Source: Porticoccus litoralis
Lineage (GTDB): Bacteria; Pseudomonadota; Gammaproteobacteria; Pseudomonadales; Porticoccaceae
Length of the DNA stretch: 64,000 nucleotides
NCBI RefSeq assembly: GCF_030676955.1
Contig: NZ_JAUUUU010000002.1
Span: forward strand, 310,001 to 374,000
Direction: 5' to 3'
Shown: positions 1-7,718 of the stretch, one piece after another
Numbering within the stretch: position 1 is the stretch's first letter
Layout of the letters: each line of letters starts with the position of its first letter
Notes under the pieces: model-generated
Told to the model about the DNA's origin: nothing
The model's database searches: none
What the model saw: the letters and a program-made list of their open reading frames with translations, nothing else
Program-made: the position numbers and the translations under genes

Positions 1-282
1 CCAGGCGACATCGACAGTGTGGGGGAGGCCCTCCACTGGATGTTGCGAGATTCTGGCTATCGCCTGGCGGCCGATGCTGTGCTGTCGGAGGAGGCGAAAG
101 CCATGCTGGCGCTGCCACTGCCAGCGGTGCATCGCCGCTTTGAGCCCATGCCACTTCAAACCGTGATGGGACTTATGATCGGACCTGCTTTTCATCTCAT
201 CCAGGATCCCGTTCACCGCCTCATTGCGTTCGAGCGTTGCGCGGAGTTTTCAGTCCCCAATGCGACGGGAGGTGCACAGTAA
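1..282 (+). CDS. PilL N-terminal-type ICE protein (TIGR03748 family), 3' part only
   Basis: The reading frame is open from the first base, so the start lies outside the window and 93 residues are visible. The pattern 'LRDSGYRLA', then 'LPLPAVHRRFEPM', then a hydrophobic 'VMGLMIGPAFHLIQDPVHRL' segment is the conserved domain of TIGR03748/PilL-type proteins encoded just upstream of the conjugation genes in PFGI-1-like ICEs. The domain resembles the periplasmic SPOR/secretin-associated domains of type IV pilus and conjugation machines, and it probably acts in the cell envelope. The TAA stop overlaps the ATG of the next gene by one base, indicating translational coupling. The full length cannot be judged. 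Confidence 0.7.
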   Translation, partial: PGDIDSVGEALHWMLRDSGYRLAADAVLSEEAKAMLALPLPAVHRRFEPMPLQTVMGLMIGPAFHLIQDPVHRLIAFERCAEFSVPNATGGAQ

Positions 283-509
283 TGGAAGCCTTTGTCATTG
301 CCATCGTTTTTGTTACTGCATGGGTTATGGGTGCTGAGTCCAGGCAAGTTGATCTGGAACCGCGTGCTGAAAGCGAGGCGGTTTCGATCGGCGATCAGAT
401 AGACGATCGAGAACGCGCCGTGCGTGTTTGTGATCAGGAGTATCAGCTGATCATTCATCGCGATCTGACCGTGCCCGTTGATCAACAGGTCAATGAAGAT
501 GGCCATTGA
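282..509 (+). CDS. Small ICE membrane-anchored protein of unknown function
   Basis: This gene encodes 75 residues. The ATG overlaps the preceding stop (TAATG), which decides the start; the frame also extends upstream but only inside the previous gene. An N-terminal hydrophobic helix ('VIAIVFVTAWVMGA', about residues 4-18) suggests a membrane anchor or signal. The remainder is acidic and charged, with one Cys in 'VRVCDQEYQ'. It lies in the segment where this ICE family usually carries one or two short genes between the pilL-type gene and the TIGR03759 gene. I recognise no domain. Its overlap with both neighbours supports it being a real gene in the transfer operon. Confidence 0.55.
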   Translation: MEAFVIAIVFVTAWVMGAESRQVDLEPRAESEAVSIGDQIDDRERAVRVCDQEYQLIIHRDLTVPVDQQVNEDGH

Positions 510-1317
510 GCATCGCATGAGAAAACCTGCCATCGCATTAATCGGGTTCTGTCTTTGCATCACGTTGCCTGCTAACGCGGATACCCGACAGGCAGCGGAA
601 TCACCACATTTGAACACACTGGCGATCGAGCAATCTGCAACAGAACGTATCGACTCTCAGACGTTTCGTGCTGACCAGTGGGGATTAGATGAATCGGAAT
701 GGCAGCGCTACCAATCCTTGTTGCAGGGTATCCGGGGCAGCGTGAGTCCTGCGACCTTGTCACCTCTTGAAGTGCTGGGCATCCACGCCCGCAGTGCAGA
801 TGAGCGTCGGCGCTACGCTGAACAGTGGGCAGTGATGATGCGTGACGATGCCGAGCGCATCCTGGCGTTTCAGCGGGCTTACGACGACGCCCAGCGGCGT
901 CTGTTCCCCAACGGTTTATTGATCGACCCGGGTGTTGCAGCGTCCACCAAGCCGGATCAAGGTCTGGCTGGAAAATTCGTGTGGCAGTCGTCGGACCGGG
1001 TGTTGTTCTTTACCGATACCCAATGCCCCACCTGTGATGCGGTGCTGGAGCGATTGGTCAGCCAGATCACACAGTTCTCCGGCATCGATCTGTACCTGAT
1101 CGATGTGTTTGCCGGTGAGGAATCCCGCATACGTGAATGGGCGGCCTCGAAACAGATCAATCCCCAATGGGTGAGCGAGCACAAGATTACCCTGAACATC
1201 GACGCCGGTGCGCTAGGTAAGGTCTCCGTACATACGGGGCTGCAAGGACAAGATTTGCCCGTACTGATACTGCGGCGGGATGATCGCTTGATGCCCTTGC
1301 CGGTATCACGATTTTAG
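493..1317 (+). CDS. TIGR03759 family integrating conjugative element protein (thioredoxin-like)
   Basis: The protein is about 274 residues. A signal peptide ('RKPAIALIGFCLCITLPANA') is followed by a charged region containing 'LDESEWQRYQSLLQGIRG' and then a thioredoxin-fold half with 'FFTDTQCPTCDAVL'. The CPTC motif is a redox CxxC like that of DsbC/thioredoxin proteins. The family (PFL_4693-like) is one of the marker proteins of this ICE class and is presumed to assist disulfide formation or assembly of the mating pore in the periplasm. Possible ATG starts are 493, 499 and 517. The last one gives the most compact signal peptide, while 493 or 499 is better placed behind the weak AGG at 487. 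The gene overlaps the end of the previous one. Confidence 0.82.
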   Translation: MKMAIEHRMRKPAIALIGFCLCITLPANADTRQAAESPHLNTLAIEQSATERIDSQTFRADQWGLDESEWQRYQSLLQGIRGSVSPATLSPLEVLGIHARSADERRRYAEQWAVMMRDDAERILAFQRAYDDAQRRLFPNGLLIDPGVAASTKPDQGLAGKFVWQSSDRVLFFTDTQCPTCDAVLERLVSQITQFSGIDLYLIDVFAGEESRIREWAASKQINPQWVSEHKITLNIDAGALGKVSVHTGLQGQDLPVLILRRDDRLMPLPVSRF

Positions 1318-1365
1318 CGGGCGCCGGTCATTGCGAATTGGCCGATCATACCTTGCGTCATCGGT

Positions 1366-1890
1366 TTGCTGTGGTGGTCGACGGCCGCGCAGTCGCAATC
1401 CGTGCCAGTGGGGTATCAGCAAGTCGCGAGCGAATACGGCCTGCCTCCGGGCCTGCTCTACGCGGTGGCCTTGACCGAGAGCGGACAAAGCTCGCTCAGC
1501 GGTGGACAGTTCCGCCCCTGGCCGTGGGCGCTCAATATTGATGGGGAAGGACACTATTTCCCGTCGCGCCAGATGGCATGGCGGGCCCTGCAGGCGGTGT
1601 TGACCCAAACGAAAACTTCGGTGGATATCGGGCTGATGCAAATCAGTTGGCGTTACCACCGTTCAGTCCTGGGATCATCCTGGCAAGCGCTGGATCCCTA
1701 CCACAACCTGCGTGTGGCCGCCGCGATCCTGCGCGACTGCTTCGTCGAGCACGGCCACTGGATTCAAAGCGCTGGCTGCTATCACGCACCCAACGATCCT
1801 GCCCGAGCTGATCGCTATGGTCACCGGGTCAAGGCGCACTGGAGGCGGTTGACCGATACATCACAGGAGGAAGGCCTTGAGAATCCGTAA
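1366..1890 (+). CDS. Lytic transglycosylase (SLT domain), conjugation-associated
   Basis: This is a periplasmic murein lytic transglycosylase of about 174 residues that would open peptidoglycan for the mating channel. 'YAVALTESG' carries the catalytic Glu (E38 from the TTG start) and 'VDIGLMQISW' matches the second SLT motif. 'YHNLRVAAAILRDC' and 'SAGCYHAP' complete the fold. The start is uncertain. The frame is open from the preceding stop at 1315-1317, and a signal-peptide-like stretch ('PIIPCVIGLLWWSTAAQS') begins before the TTG at 1366. No ATG or GTG precedes it, so an unusual start (for example ATT 1330) is possible. The 3' end overlaps the next gene. Confidence 0.82.
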   Translation: MLWWSTAAQSQSVPVGYQQVASEYGLPPGLLYAVALTESGQSSLSGGQFRPWPWALNIDGEGHYFPSRQMAWRALQAVLTQTKTSVDIGLMQISWRYHRSVLGSSWQALDPYHNLRVAAAILRDCFVEHGHWIQSAGCYHAPNDPARADRYGHRVKAHWRRLTDTSQEEGLENP

Positions 1891-2446
1891 ACAACGATTG
1901 TTGCCAGCCTTCGTGCTCGGGCTGGTCATGAACTCTTCCGCATTGGCTGAGCTGGCGGTGATTTATGACAGTGGCCAGACCCGGCCCTTAGCGCCGTTAC
2001 TCAGCCCACTTTGGTCGAAGAAGCCTCAATCGACCACCCCGGCTGAATCGAACAACCAGAATCTATCTTCAAACTCCTTACTCGGTCCGGCGACCCTCAG
2101 CAATTTATTGCCCATACGTTCACCCGGATTGGCCGTCGTCGATACCGCCGATAGCCAACTGAATCCCGAGGTTCTGGCGCGTTTGGCGCAAGGGAATCCA
2201 CGCCCCTTCTTTCTCATCGGCTCGGATGCGGTGTCAGTGCAATGGCTGGCGACTCACCACAGCACTCTCAAAGCCCTGGGTGCGGTGGGCATGCTGGTAC
2301 AGGCCGATACCGAGGCGGATGTGCGACGGGTTGCCGAGGCGGCGCTGGGCTTATCCATCACCTTGGGCTCCGGGAGCAATCTGGCCGCCGCACTGGGTAT
2401 TCATCATTACCCGGTATTGATTACCCGTGATGGCATCCGGCAATGA
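1877..2446 (+). CDS. TIGR03765 family integrating conjugative element protein
   Basis: The protein has 189 residues. The start is a TTG at 1877 with a perfect AGGAGG at 1865-1870, six bases away; an N-terminal signal peptide ('LLPAFVLGLVMNSSALAE') supports this choice. The mature part has the family pattern: an early 'LAVIYDSGQTRPLAPLL', a Ser/Asn-rich linker, 'LPIRSPGL' and a C-terminal 'HHYPVLITRDGIRQ'. TIGR03765 proteins (PFL_4695-like) are restricted to this ICE class; they are thought to be periplasmic parts of the transfer apparatus, with no defined activity. The end overlaps the traD start in an ATGA arrangement, so the two are probably coupled. Confidence 0.82.
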   Translation: MRIRKQRLLPAFVLGLVMNSSALAELAVIYDSGQTRPLAPLLSPLWSKKPQSTTPAESNNQNLSSNSLLGPATLSNLLPIRSPGLAVVDTADSQLNPEVLARLAQGNPRPFFLIGSDAVSVQWLATHHSTLKALGAVGMLVQADTEADVRRVAEAALGLSITLGSGSNLAAALGIHHYPVLITRDGIRQ

Positions 2447-4572
2447 GCTCGCATCCGATGGAAGCGCTGTTGCGGCCCCCCGTCGAGTTGTGGTCCACCG
2501 CGACAGCGTTCGCGGCGGGTACGCTGGCCTGGCTCGCCCCCTGGGCCTTGATGATGCCACCGGGTATCGCAATAGCCACCAGCCTGACTTTTTTCGGTTT
2601 TGGCTTGTGGCGGGGCCGTCAAGCATGGCGTGTGTTGCGCTACCAGCATCACATGAAGCGGCTGCCGGATTACCAAGTGCGGGCAAACCAGATCCCCGTC
2701 AGTCGCCATAAGCTGTTTTTGGGCAAAGGTTTCCGCTGGACCCAGCAACACACCCAGCGCCTGCGCGATACCCTGAAGCCCGAGGTTCAACGTTACGTTC
2801 AGCCGGGCACGCTCTACCAGTGGGCGCGACAAAAGGAAGTGGCCTGGGAATCAATTCCAATCCTGTCTTTGCTGGCCAAAGCCCTGCGCAGTCGCAGCCG
2901 CTGGAACCCGTTGGCGCCACTACCGGCCGTCGGCGGCAAGCCCGCCCTGCACGCGGTTGAACCGCAAGAGCAGCCCGTGTGGATGGATCTGGGTGAACGG
3001 GTCGGGCACACGCTGGTGTTGGGCACCACGCGCGTCGGTAAGACACGCCTGGCGGAACTGCTGATTACCCAGGACATCCGCCGGGGCGATGTCGTCATCG
3101 TCTTCGATCCGAAAGGGGACGCCGATCTGTTGCGTCGCATCTACGCCGAGGCGAAGCGCGCCGGTCGGCTGGACGATTTTTATCTGTTCCATCTCGGCTT
3201 TCCGGAACTGTCGGCGCGTTACAACGCCATCGGTAACTTCTCCCGCATCACCGAGGTCGCGACCCGCATCGCCAATCAGTTGCCCAACGAGGGCAACTCC
3301 GCTGCCTTCAAGGAGTTCGCCTGGCGCTTCGTGAATATCATTGCGCGCGCCCTGGTGGCCCTGAAACGCCGGCCGGACTACCAGCAGATCCGTCGCTACA
3401 TCAACGACATCGAGCCCTTGTTTGTGGAATACGCCGGGCACTGCGCCGACGTTGCCGGCATCGAAGCCTGGAAGTCTCTGGTTGAAGAGCGCGCGGCGGA
3501 TATCAAAGAGCGCAATCTACCCAATGCCCTGCGTGGCCGGTCGATGGAAGCCATCGCCTGTATGCGCTTGCTGCAGGAGAAGGCCATTTATGACCCTGTC
3601 CTGGACGGGCTGATTTCCGCGTTCAAATACGACAAGACTTATTTCGACAAGATCGTCAGCTCCGTCGGCCCGCTGATGGAAAAGCTGACCACCGGCACCA
3701 TCGCCGGGTTGATCTCACCGGATTACCAGGACGAGCAGGATGCGAGGCCGATCTTTGAATGGATGGATGTGGTGCGCCGCAAGGGCATTGTCTACGTCGG
3801 ACTCGATGCGCTGACGGACACCACCGTGGCCAGCGCCGTGGGCAATTCGATGTTTGCGGATCTGGTGTCCGTCGCGGGGCATATCTACAAGCACGGTGTC
3901 GCGGCTAAGGATGCTGATGCGCCAGACCCGGAAACCAAATCACGCTCGACCCCCACCATCTCACTGCATGCGGATGAGTTTAACGAGCTGATCGGTGATG
4001 AATTCGTGCCACTGCTGAACAAGGCAGGCGGGGCAGGCTTTCAGGTCACGGCCTATACCCAGACCTGGTCGGACGTGGAAGCGCGAATCGGCAGTCGGGC
4101 GAAAGCGGGGCAGGTGGCCGGTAACTTCAATACCCTGCTGATGCTGCGGGTGAAAGAGCTGGATACCGCCGCCATGCTGACCGAACAGCTGCCGCGGGTT
4201 GAGGTCTTCACCCTGATGAGTGTCTCCGGCGTCGATGATTCGTCGGATCCAGGTTCCGGGGTCGATTTCAAATCCCGCAACGAAGACCGGATCAGTGTCT
4301 CGGAAGTGCCGATGCTAACTGCCGCCGATATGGTCACCTTACCCAAGGGGCAGGCTTTCGCTTTACTGGAAGGCGGTCAGCTCTGGAAAATCCGCATCCC
4401 GCTGCCCGACGACCGCGAGGATACGGCCATGCCCGATGACTTTGAGGCGATAGCCGAGGCCATGCGCCGCAGCTATATCACCAACGATCACTGGTACCGG
4501 GTCACCGACCACTGGTGGCACGCCGTCTCCGAGGCCGCGATCCGACCCTCAGACGCCGGTGAGCAGGCTTGA
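2443..4572 (+). CDS. traD: Type IV coupling protein TraD (TIGR03743, SXT/PFGI-1 type)
   Basis: This 709-residue inner-membrane ATPase links the relaxosome to the mating pore and pumps DNA. Two hydrophobic segments lie near residues 18-55. The Walker A motif 'GTTRVGKT' is at about 193-200 and Walker B 'VVIVFDPKGD' at about 217-226. Later VirD4/TraD hallmarks include 'LHADEFNELIGDEFVPLLNKAGGAG' read in parts, a glutamine-bearing 'TAYTQTWSD' and the C-terminal 'LPKGQAFALLEGGQLWKIR'. The length is normal for the family. The ATG overlaps the stop of the TIGR03765 gene, and the TGA is overlapped by the TTG start of the next gene. No defects are seen. Confidence 0.95.
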   Translation: MSSHPMEALLRPPVELWSTATAFAAGTLAWLAPWALMMPPGIAIATSLTFFGFGLWRGRQAWRVLRYQHHMKRLPDYQVRANQIPVSRHKLFLGKGFRWTQQHTQRLRDTLKPEVQRYVQPGTLYQWARQKEVAWESIPILSLLAKALRSRSRWNPLAPLPAVGGKPALHAVEPQEQPVWMDLGERVGHTLVLGTTRVGKTRLAELLITQDIRRGDVVIVFDPKGDADLLRRIYAEAKRAGRLDDFYLFHLGFPELSARYNAIGNFSRITEVATRIANQLPNEGNSAAFKEFAWRFVNIIARALVALKRRPDYQQIRRYINDIEPLFVEYAGHCADVAGIEAWKSLVEERAADIKERNLPNALRGRSMEAIACMRLLQEKAIYDPVLDGLISAFKYDKTYFDKIVSSVGPLMEKLTTGTIAGLISPDYQDEQDARPIFEWMDVVRRKGIVYVGLDALTDTTVASAVGNSMFADLVSVAGHIYKHGVAAKDADAPDPETKSRSTPTISLHADEFNELIGDEFVPLLNKAGGAGFQVTAYTQTWSDVEARIGSRAKAGQVAGNFNTLLMLRVKELDTAAMLTEQLPRVEVFTLMSVSGVDDSSDPGSGVDFKSRNEDRISVSEVPMLTAADMVTLPKGQAFALLEGGQLWKIRIPLPDDREDTAMPDDFEAIAEAMRRSYITNDHWYRVTDHWWHAVSEAAIRPSDAGEQA

Positions 4573-5306
4573 GCACGGTGGAGCCCCGTGATCCCCGACG
4601 GCCGGTTGCACAGCCAGGTACCGTATCCCGGCTGCTGACGGGCATCGCCCAGTGCCTTAAATGGCTGTTTCTCTCCCTGATGTTCTCCATCCTGGTGGAG
4701 TGGGTCGGCATGGCGTTCTGGTGGGAAGAGCAAGGACTTGGCCACAGTCGGCAGATGCTGGTGAACGAATTGCAGTTCCTCGGCGCCGACTTTCATCGCA
4801 GCTGGTTAACTGCCCAGCCGATGGTGTTTGCCAGTAACCTCTCGGATCGCATCTACCAGTTTGCCTTCGAGTGGACGGGCCTGGTGGATCTGATTCATTG
4901 GATCACACCGGTACCGTCCGCGGAGGAAACCGGTCTGAGACCGGTGCTGCACCGGTTTTACCGACCGGTGTCTGACTATGTACTGGCGGGTATGCAAATC
5001 ACCCAGGTCTTTGCGGTACGACTCGCCATCCTGACGCTGGCCACGCCGGTATTTGGACTGTTCACCCTGGTGGCGCTAGTGGATGGGCTGGTGCGGCGCG
5101 ACCTGCGGCGTTGGGGCGGTGGCAGGGAAAGTTCTTTCGTGTACCACTACGCCAAGAAAGCCGCCATACCGCTGATCATCATGGCCTGGGTGTTTTACCT
5201 GGCGCTGCCGTTCAGTTTGCACCCGTCCTGGATCATCCTGCCATTCGCGCTGGCCTTTGCCTTCGCCGTCACCATCACCGCCAGTACCTTTAAAAAGTAC
5301 CTTTAA
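4569..5306 (+). CDS. TIGR03747 family ICE membrane protein
   Basis: The protein has 245 residues and starts at a TTG that overlaps the traD stop (cTTGAg), typical of this operon. It has four predicted membrane segments: 'CLKWLFLSLMFSILVEWVGMAF' in pieces near residues 30-50, one near 138-160, and two C-terminal ('IPLIIMAWVFYLALPFSL' and 'WIILPFALAFAFAVTITA'). Between them is a soluble part with 'RFYRPVSDYVLAGMQITQVF'. The family (PFL_4697-like) always follows traD in this ICE class and is presumed to help the coupling protein at the inner membrane. The conjugation operon is interrupted immediately after this gene by the 5.3-9.6 kb insertion. Confidence 0.88.
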   Translation: MSTVEPRDPRRPVAQPGTVSRLLTGIAQCLKWLFLSLMFSILVEWVGMAFWWEEQGLGHSRQMLVNELQFLGADFHRSWLTAQPMVFASNLSDRIYQFAFEWTGLVDLIHWITPVPSAEETGLRPVLHRFYRPVSDYVLAGMQITQVFAVRLAILTLATPVFGLFTLVALVDGLVRRDLRRWGGGRESSFVYHYAKKAAIPLIIMAWVFYLALPFSLHPSWIILPFALAFAFAVTITASTFKKYL

Positions 5307-5325
5307 TACAAAGTCATTGAACCAG

Positions 5326-5380
5326 TTGACTGTACCGTTACAGTCTGCTAGGCTGCATTTAAGCACTGTAAAGGTACAGT
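5326..5380 (+). promoter_or_regulatory. Toxin-antitoxin promoter with two palindromic operators
   Basis: A sigma70-like promoter is visible: TTGACT (5326-5331), a 17-bp spacer and TAGGCT (5349-5354). A palindrome with 7-bp arms (GACTGTA-N4-TACAGTC, 5328-5345) fills the spacer. A second copy (ACTGTA-N4-TACAGT, 5365-5380) lies just downstream of the -10 box. The centres are 36 bp apart. The Xre-type antitoxin encoded 25 bp further on is the obvious candidate repressor, since such antitoxins autoregulate. Binding itself is inferred. Confidence 0.75.
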
Positions 5381-5404
5381 CTGAATGCTGTTTAGGAGGT
5401 AATC

Positions 5405-5806
5405 ATGATCGCTCAAGCCGAACAACTGCTGCAACGTGGTTCCAGTGTCACCAGTTCACTGCTGCCGGCGATTTTCACTATCTTCAGCCAATGGCGCTTG
5501 ACCGGTGCCCAGCAGATGACGCTATTGGGCCTCAGCAATGAGAAGACCCTCTATAACTGGAAGAGCCAACCCGAGAAGGCCAAGCTGACGCGAGACCTGT
5601 TGGAACGGGCCAGCTACATTTTGGGGATCTACAAGTCCCTGCAAATCCTGTTGCCCGATCAGGTGTTGGCAGACCAGTGGCTGGCCACACCGAACGACAA
5701 CCCGCTGTTCAATGGCACGGCGCCGCTGGACCGGATACTTGCTGGTCAGGTGGTCGACCTGGCCGTGGTCAGGGATTTTCTTGATACGGAGCGGGGTGGT
5801 TGGTGA
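5405..5806 (+). CDS. Xre/MbcA/ParS-type antitoxin of a RES toxin-antitoxin pair
   Basis: The antitoxin has 133 residues. The ATG follows AGGAGG at 5395-5400. The N-terminal half is a Xre-like helical DNA-binding region ('LFTIFSQWRLTG...MTLLGLSNEKTLYNW' pattern). The C-terminal half has the toxin-binding signature: 'ERASYILGIYKSLQILLP', 'WLATPNDNPLFNGTAPLDRI' and 'LAVVRDFLDTERGGW', as in MbcA/ParS antitoxins. It should neutralise the downstream RES toxin by covering its NAD-binding pocket and repress its own promoter, which bears two palindromes. The stop overlaps the toxin's GTG start. It helps keep the ICE in the population. Confidence 0.88.
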   Translation: MIAQAEQLLQRGSSVTSSLLPAIFTIFSQWRLTGAQQMTLLGLSNEKTLYNWKSQPEKAKLTRDLLERASYILGIYKSLQILLPDQVLADQWLATPNDNPLFNGTAPLDRILAGQVVDLAVVRDFLDTERGGW

Positions 5807-6507
5807 TTGCGATCGATACGCTACCCAGCAGCGAGGTCAATGAACCGGTCTACCGGGTCATCCTGTCGCGCTATCCACAGATACACCTGTTCGAGCGCGT
5901 CTCCAATCCCCAGGATTGGGACGTGCTCTACGCCGTCGAGTCGCTAACCAATCCCAGGTTGCGCGATGAAGTTGGCGATATTCGCCTGGTACCCCCGGAA
6001 GATCGCGTCTATGGCGATGGCGCGTCCTGGATCATGGCGGCGTTCACCCATCCTCCGGTTGATGGGCGGGGTGGTCGCTTCAACCGGGACTTTGGTATCT
6101 ACTACTGCGCTGCCGATGAAGCGATTGCCATCGCCGAATCGTCCTACCACCGGGCGCGCTTTCTGCGGGAGTCCCGGATCGACAAGACCACTCAGGAAAT
6201 GCGCGTCATCCGCGCACAGTTGGGGCCGACAACGTTGCATGATGTCCGTCACCTGGTGGGAGATGGCATCTATGATCCAGATGATTACGGCGAAGCCCAG
6301 CATATCGGTTACGCGCTACGTGATGCGAAAAGCTTTGGTGTTCACTACCAAAGCGTAAGGGCAAAAGGCGAGTGCTACGGCGTGATGCGCGCCCGAGCGC
6401 TGTCCGATGCGATCCACTGGCGTTACCTGCGCTACCAGTATGACCAAGGGACGATCGTTGACGTTGAATCCATCAATGGCAATAGTGGCGGCAGCAGCAG
6501 AAGGTGA
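5803..6507 (+). CDS. RES-domain toxin (NAD+ phosphorylase type)
   Basis: The toxin has about 234 residues. The GTG at 5803 overlaps the antitoxin stop (GTGA); a TTG at 5800 is the alternative. The RES core is visible as 'VYRVILSRYPQ' (conserved Arg), 'GGRFNRDFGIYYCAADEAIAIAE' in pieces (Arg, Tyr and Glu positions) and a late Ser-containing region. RES toxins such as MbcT/ParT deplete NAD+ by phosphorolysis or modify cellular targets. The domain fills most of the chain, and the Gly/Ser-rich tail ('GNSGGSSRR') is not part of the fold. The tight coupling to a Xre-type antitoxin makes the assignment firm, but the exact reaction is inferred from the family. Confidence 0.88.
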   Translation: MIAIDTLPSSEVNEPVYRVILSRYPQIHLFERVSNPQDWDVLYAVESLTNPRLRDEVGDIRLVPPEDRVYGDGASWIMAAFTHPPVDGRGGRFNRDFGIYYCAADEAIAIAESSYHRARFLRESRIDKTTQEMRVIRAQLGPTTLHDVRHLVGDGIYDPDDYGEAQHIGYALRDAKSFGVHYQSVRAKGECYGVMRARALSDAIHWRYLRYQYDQGTIVDVESINGNSGGSSRR

Positions 6508-6512
6508 GGGGC

Positions 6513-7103
6513 ATGTACAGAGAACTGCTTTGGATCTTCACGCAACTTCCAGACGATTACATCGTCCTCGATACAGAAACCACCGGACTGCCTGACGAAA
6601 ACGGCCTGCCGGATATCGTCACACTTGGCATCACCGTAGTGAGGCATCAAGCGATTGCAGAATCCGTCGAGTTTAAAACACGGCCACAAAAACGCATTTC
6701 AGAAGAAGCGCAGTCGATACACGGCATTACCAACGAACAAGCTACAGGATTTGATTCCTTTGATTCCCGGTGGAACCAGATTGCCGAATACCTGAAAGAT
6801 CAGCTTATCGTCATCCACAATGCCAGTTTTGACTGGCCGATCCTGCTGGATCACGTCACTCGATACGCTTTATCAATGCCGCCAATTCAAGGTGTATTTT
6901 GCAGTCAGAAAGCAGCAATTCCCTGGGCGCAGGCAATGAATTTGTCTTGCAGCCACAGGGGGCCATCGTTAGATATGTTAACGAAAGCGTTTGAAGTCGA
7001 AGATCTCAGGGCAAAGATCGGTGGAGCTCATGGAGCGGCAATAGACAGTCAGCAGACGGCTCAAGTTACAGAGGTAATGAGACGCAATGGCAATATGGAT
7101 TAA
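6513..7103 (+). CDS. DEDDh 3'-5' exonuclease (DnaQ/RNase T-like)
   Basis: The protein has 196 residues. The ATG at 6513 lies five bases after the RES stop, with AAGG eight bases upstream; a GTG at 6504 is possible. All three exonuclease motifs are present: Exo I 'VLDTETTGLP' (Asp, Glu), Exo II 'VIHNASFDWPIL' (Asp) and Exo III 'HGAAIDSQQTAQV' (His and Asp). This makes it a DEDDh nuclease like the epsilon subunit of DNA polymerase III, degrading single-stranded or frayed nucleic acid from 3' ends. It is closely spaced with the toxin-antitoxin pair and lies about 115 bp ahead of the retron genes, so it may serve either module. Its natural substrate is unknown. Confidence 0.82.
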   Translation: MYRELLWIFTQLPDDYIVLDTETTGLPDENGLPDIVTLGITVVRHQAIAESVEFKTRPQKRISEEAQSIHGITNEQATGFDSFDSRWNQIAEYLKDQLIVIHNASFDWPILLDHVTRYALSMPPIQGVFCSQKAAIPWAQAMNLSCSHRGPSLDMLTKAFEVEDLRAKIGGAHGAAIDSQQTAQVTEVMRRNGNMD

Positions 7104-7217
7104 GTTTAAACCTTGAGTCATGATGAATGGGAATAGCTTAATTTGTTAGCCAAGATTAGGCTGCTATCGATTAAGTCAACTGCGTTGGAATTCAATGTAG
7201 ATTTACGTGGATCTATC

Positions 7218-7718
7218 ATGAAAATTGTTGGTGAGAAATTAGAGCGCTGGGCCTTGGAGCAAAAGGCAGTTGACGAGAAAGACCTTTTTGGCAGGAGTGC
7301 CTTTAACCGTTATTACTATGCCGTATTTCTGTTGACTCGAGAAATGCTTGGTGAATTTAAGGCTACCTGGAAAGGAACAATGCACGCGGGCATACCAGAG
7401 TTGCTGAGGACTTCGGTCAAGAAAGAAGTTGAAAAAGCATTAAAGTCGGCTATTCGTAGTGGTTTGATTTCCCAGGGTGAGAGTAGTCAAATTATAAATC
7501 AGCATAATATTTCTCTAAACGCTCTGGCGAGCCTGTTAGAAGAGGCTTATCAGGTTAGAAAAATTGCCGATTATGAACCTGAAATAGCTATTCAGCAGAA
7601 GCATAATGTTATTTCTCTAGATAGACATAAGCTGACTTCCGCGAAGGCTTGGCCAGATCGGGCGGCATCGTACTGTAAAGCAATCCGGAAAGTATGGAAG
7701 GAGGTTGGTCTTGCTTGA
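7218..7718 (+). CDS. HEPN-like protein, probable retron accessory protein
   Basis: The protein has 166 residues. I chose the ATG at 7218; a TTG at 7143 would add 25 residues without a good ribosome site. Features of a HEPN helical bundle are visible: 'RSAFNRYYYAVFLL' near residues 26-39, 'HAGIPELLR' about 20 residues later, and 'LLEEAYQVRKIADYEPE' near 110-126, the L-x6-R-x3-DY signature common in HEPN proteins. A clear R-x4-6-H RNase motif is not obvious, so nuclease activity is uncertain. It overlaps the winged-helix gene by eight bases. With the msr-msd RNA and reverse transcriptase downstream it probably forms one retron operon, where it could be the toxic effector. The surrounding DNA is visibly more AT-rich than the ICE core. 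Confidence 0.6.
   Translation: MKIVGEKLERWALEQKAVDEKDLFGRSAFNRYYYAVFLLTREMLGEFKATWKGTMHAGIPELLRTSVKKEVEKALKSAIRSGLISQGESSQIINQHNISLNALASLLEEAYQVRKIADYEPEIAIQQKHNVISLDRHKLTSAKAWPDRAASYCKAIRKVWKEVGLA

Noticed and set aside
7143..7217. Longer HEPN-like protein from TTG 7143
   Set aside because: The added residues are not hydrophobic or domain-like and no ribosome site precedes the TTG.
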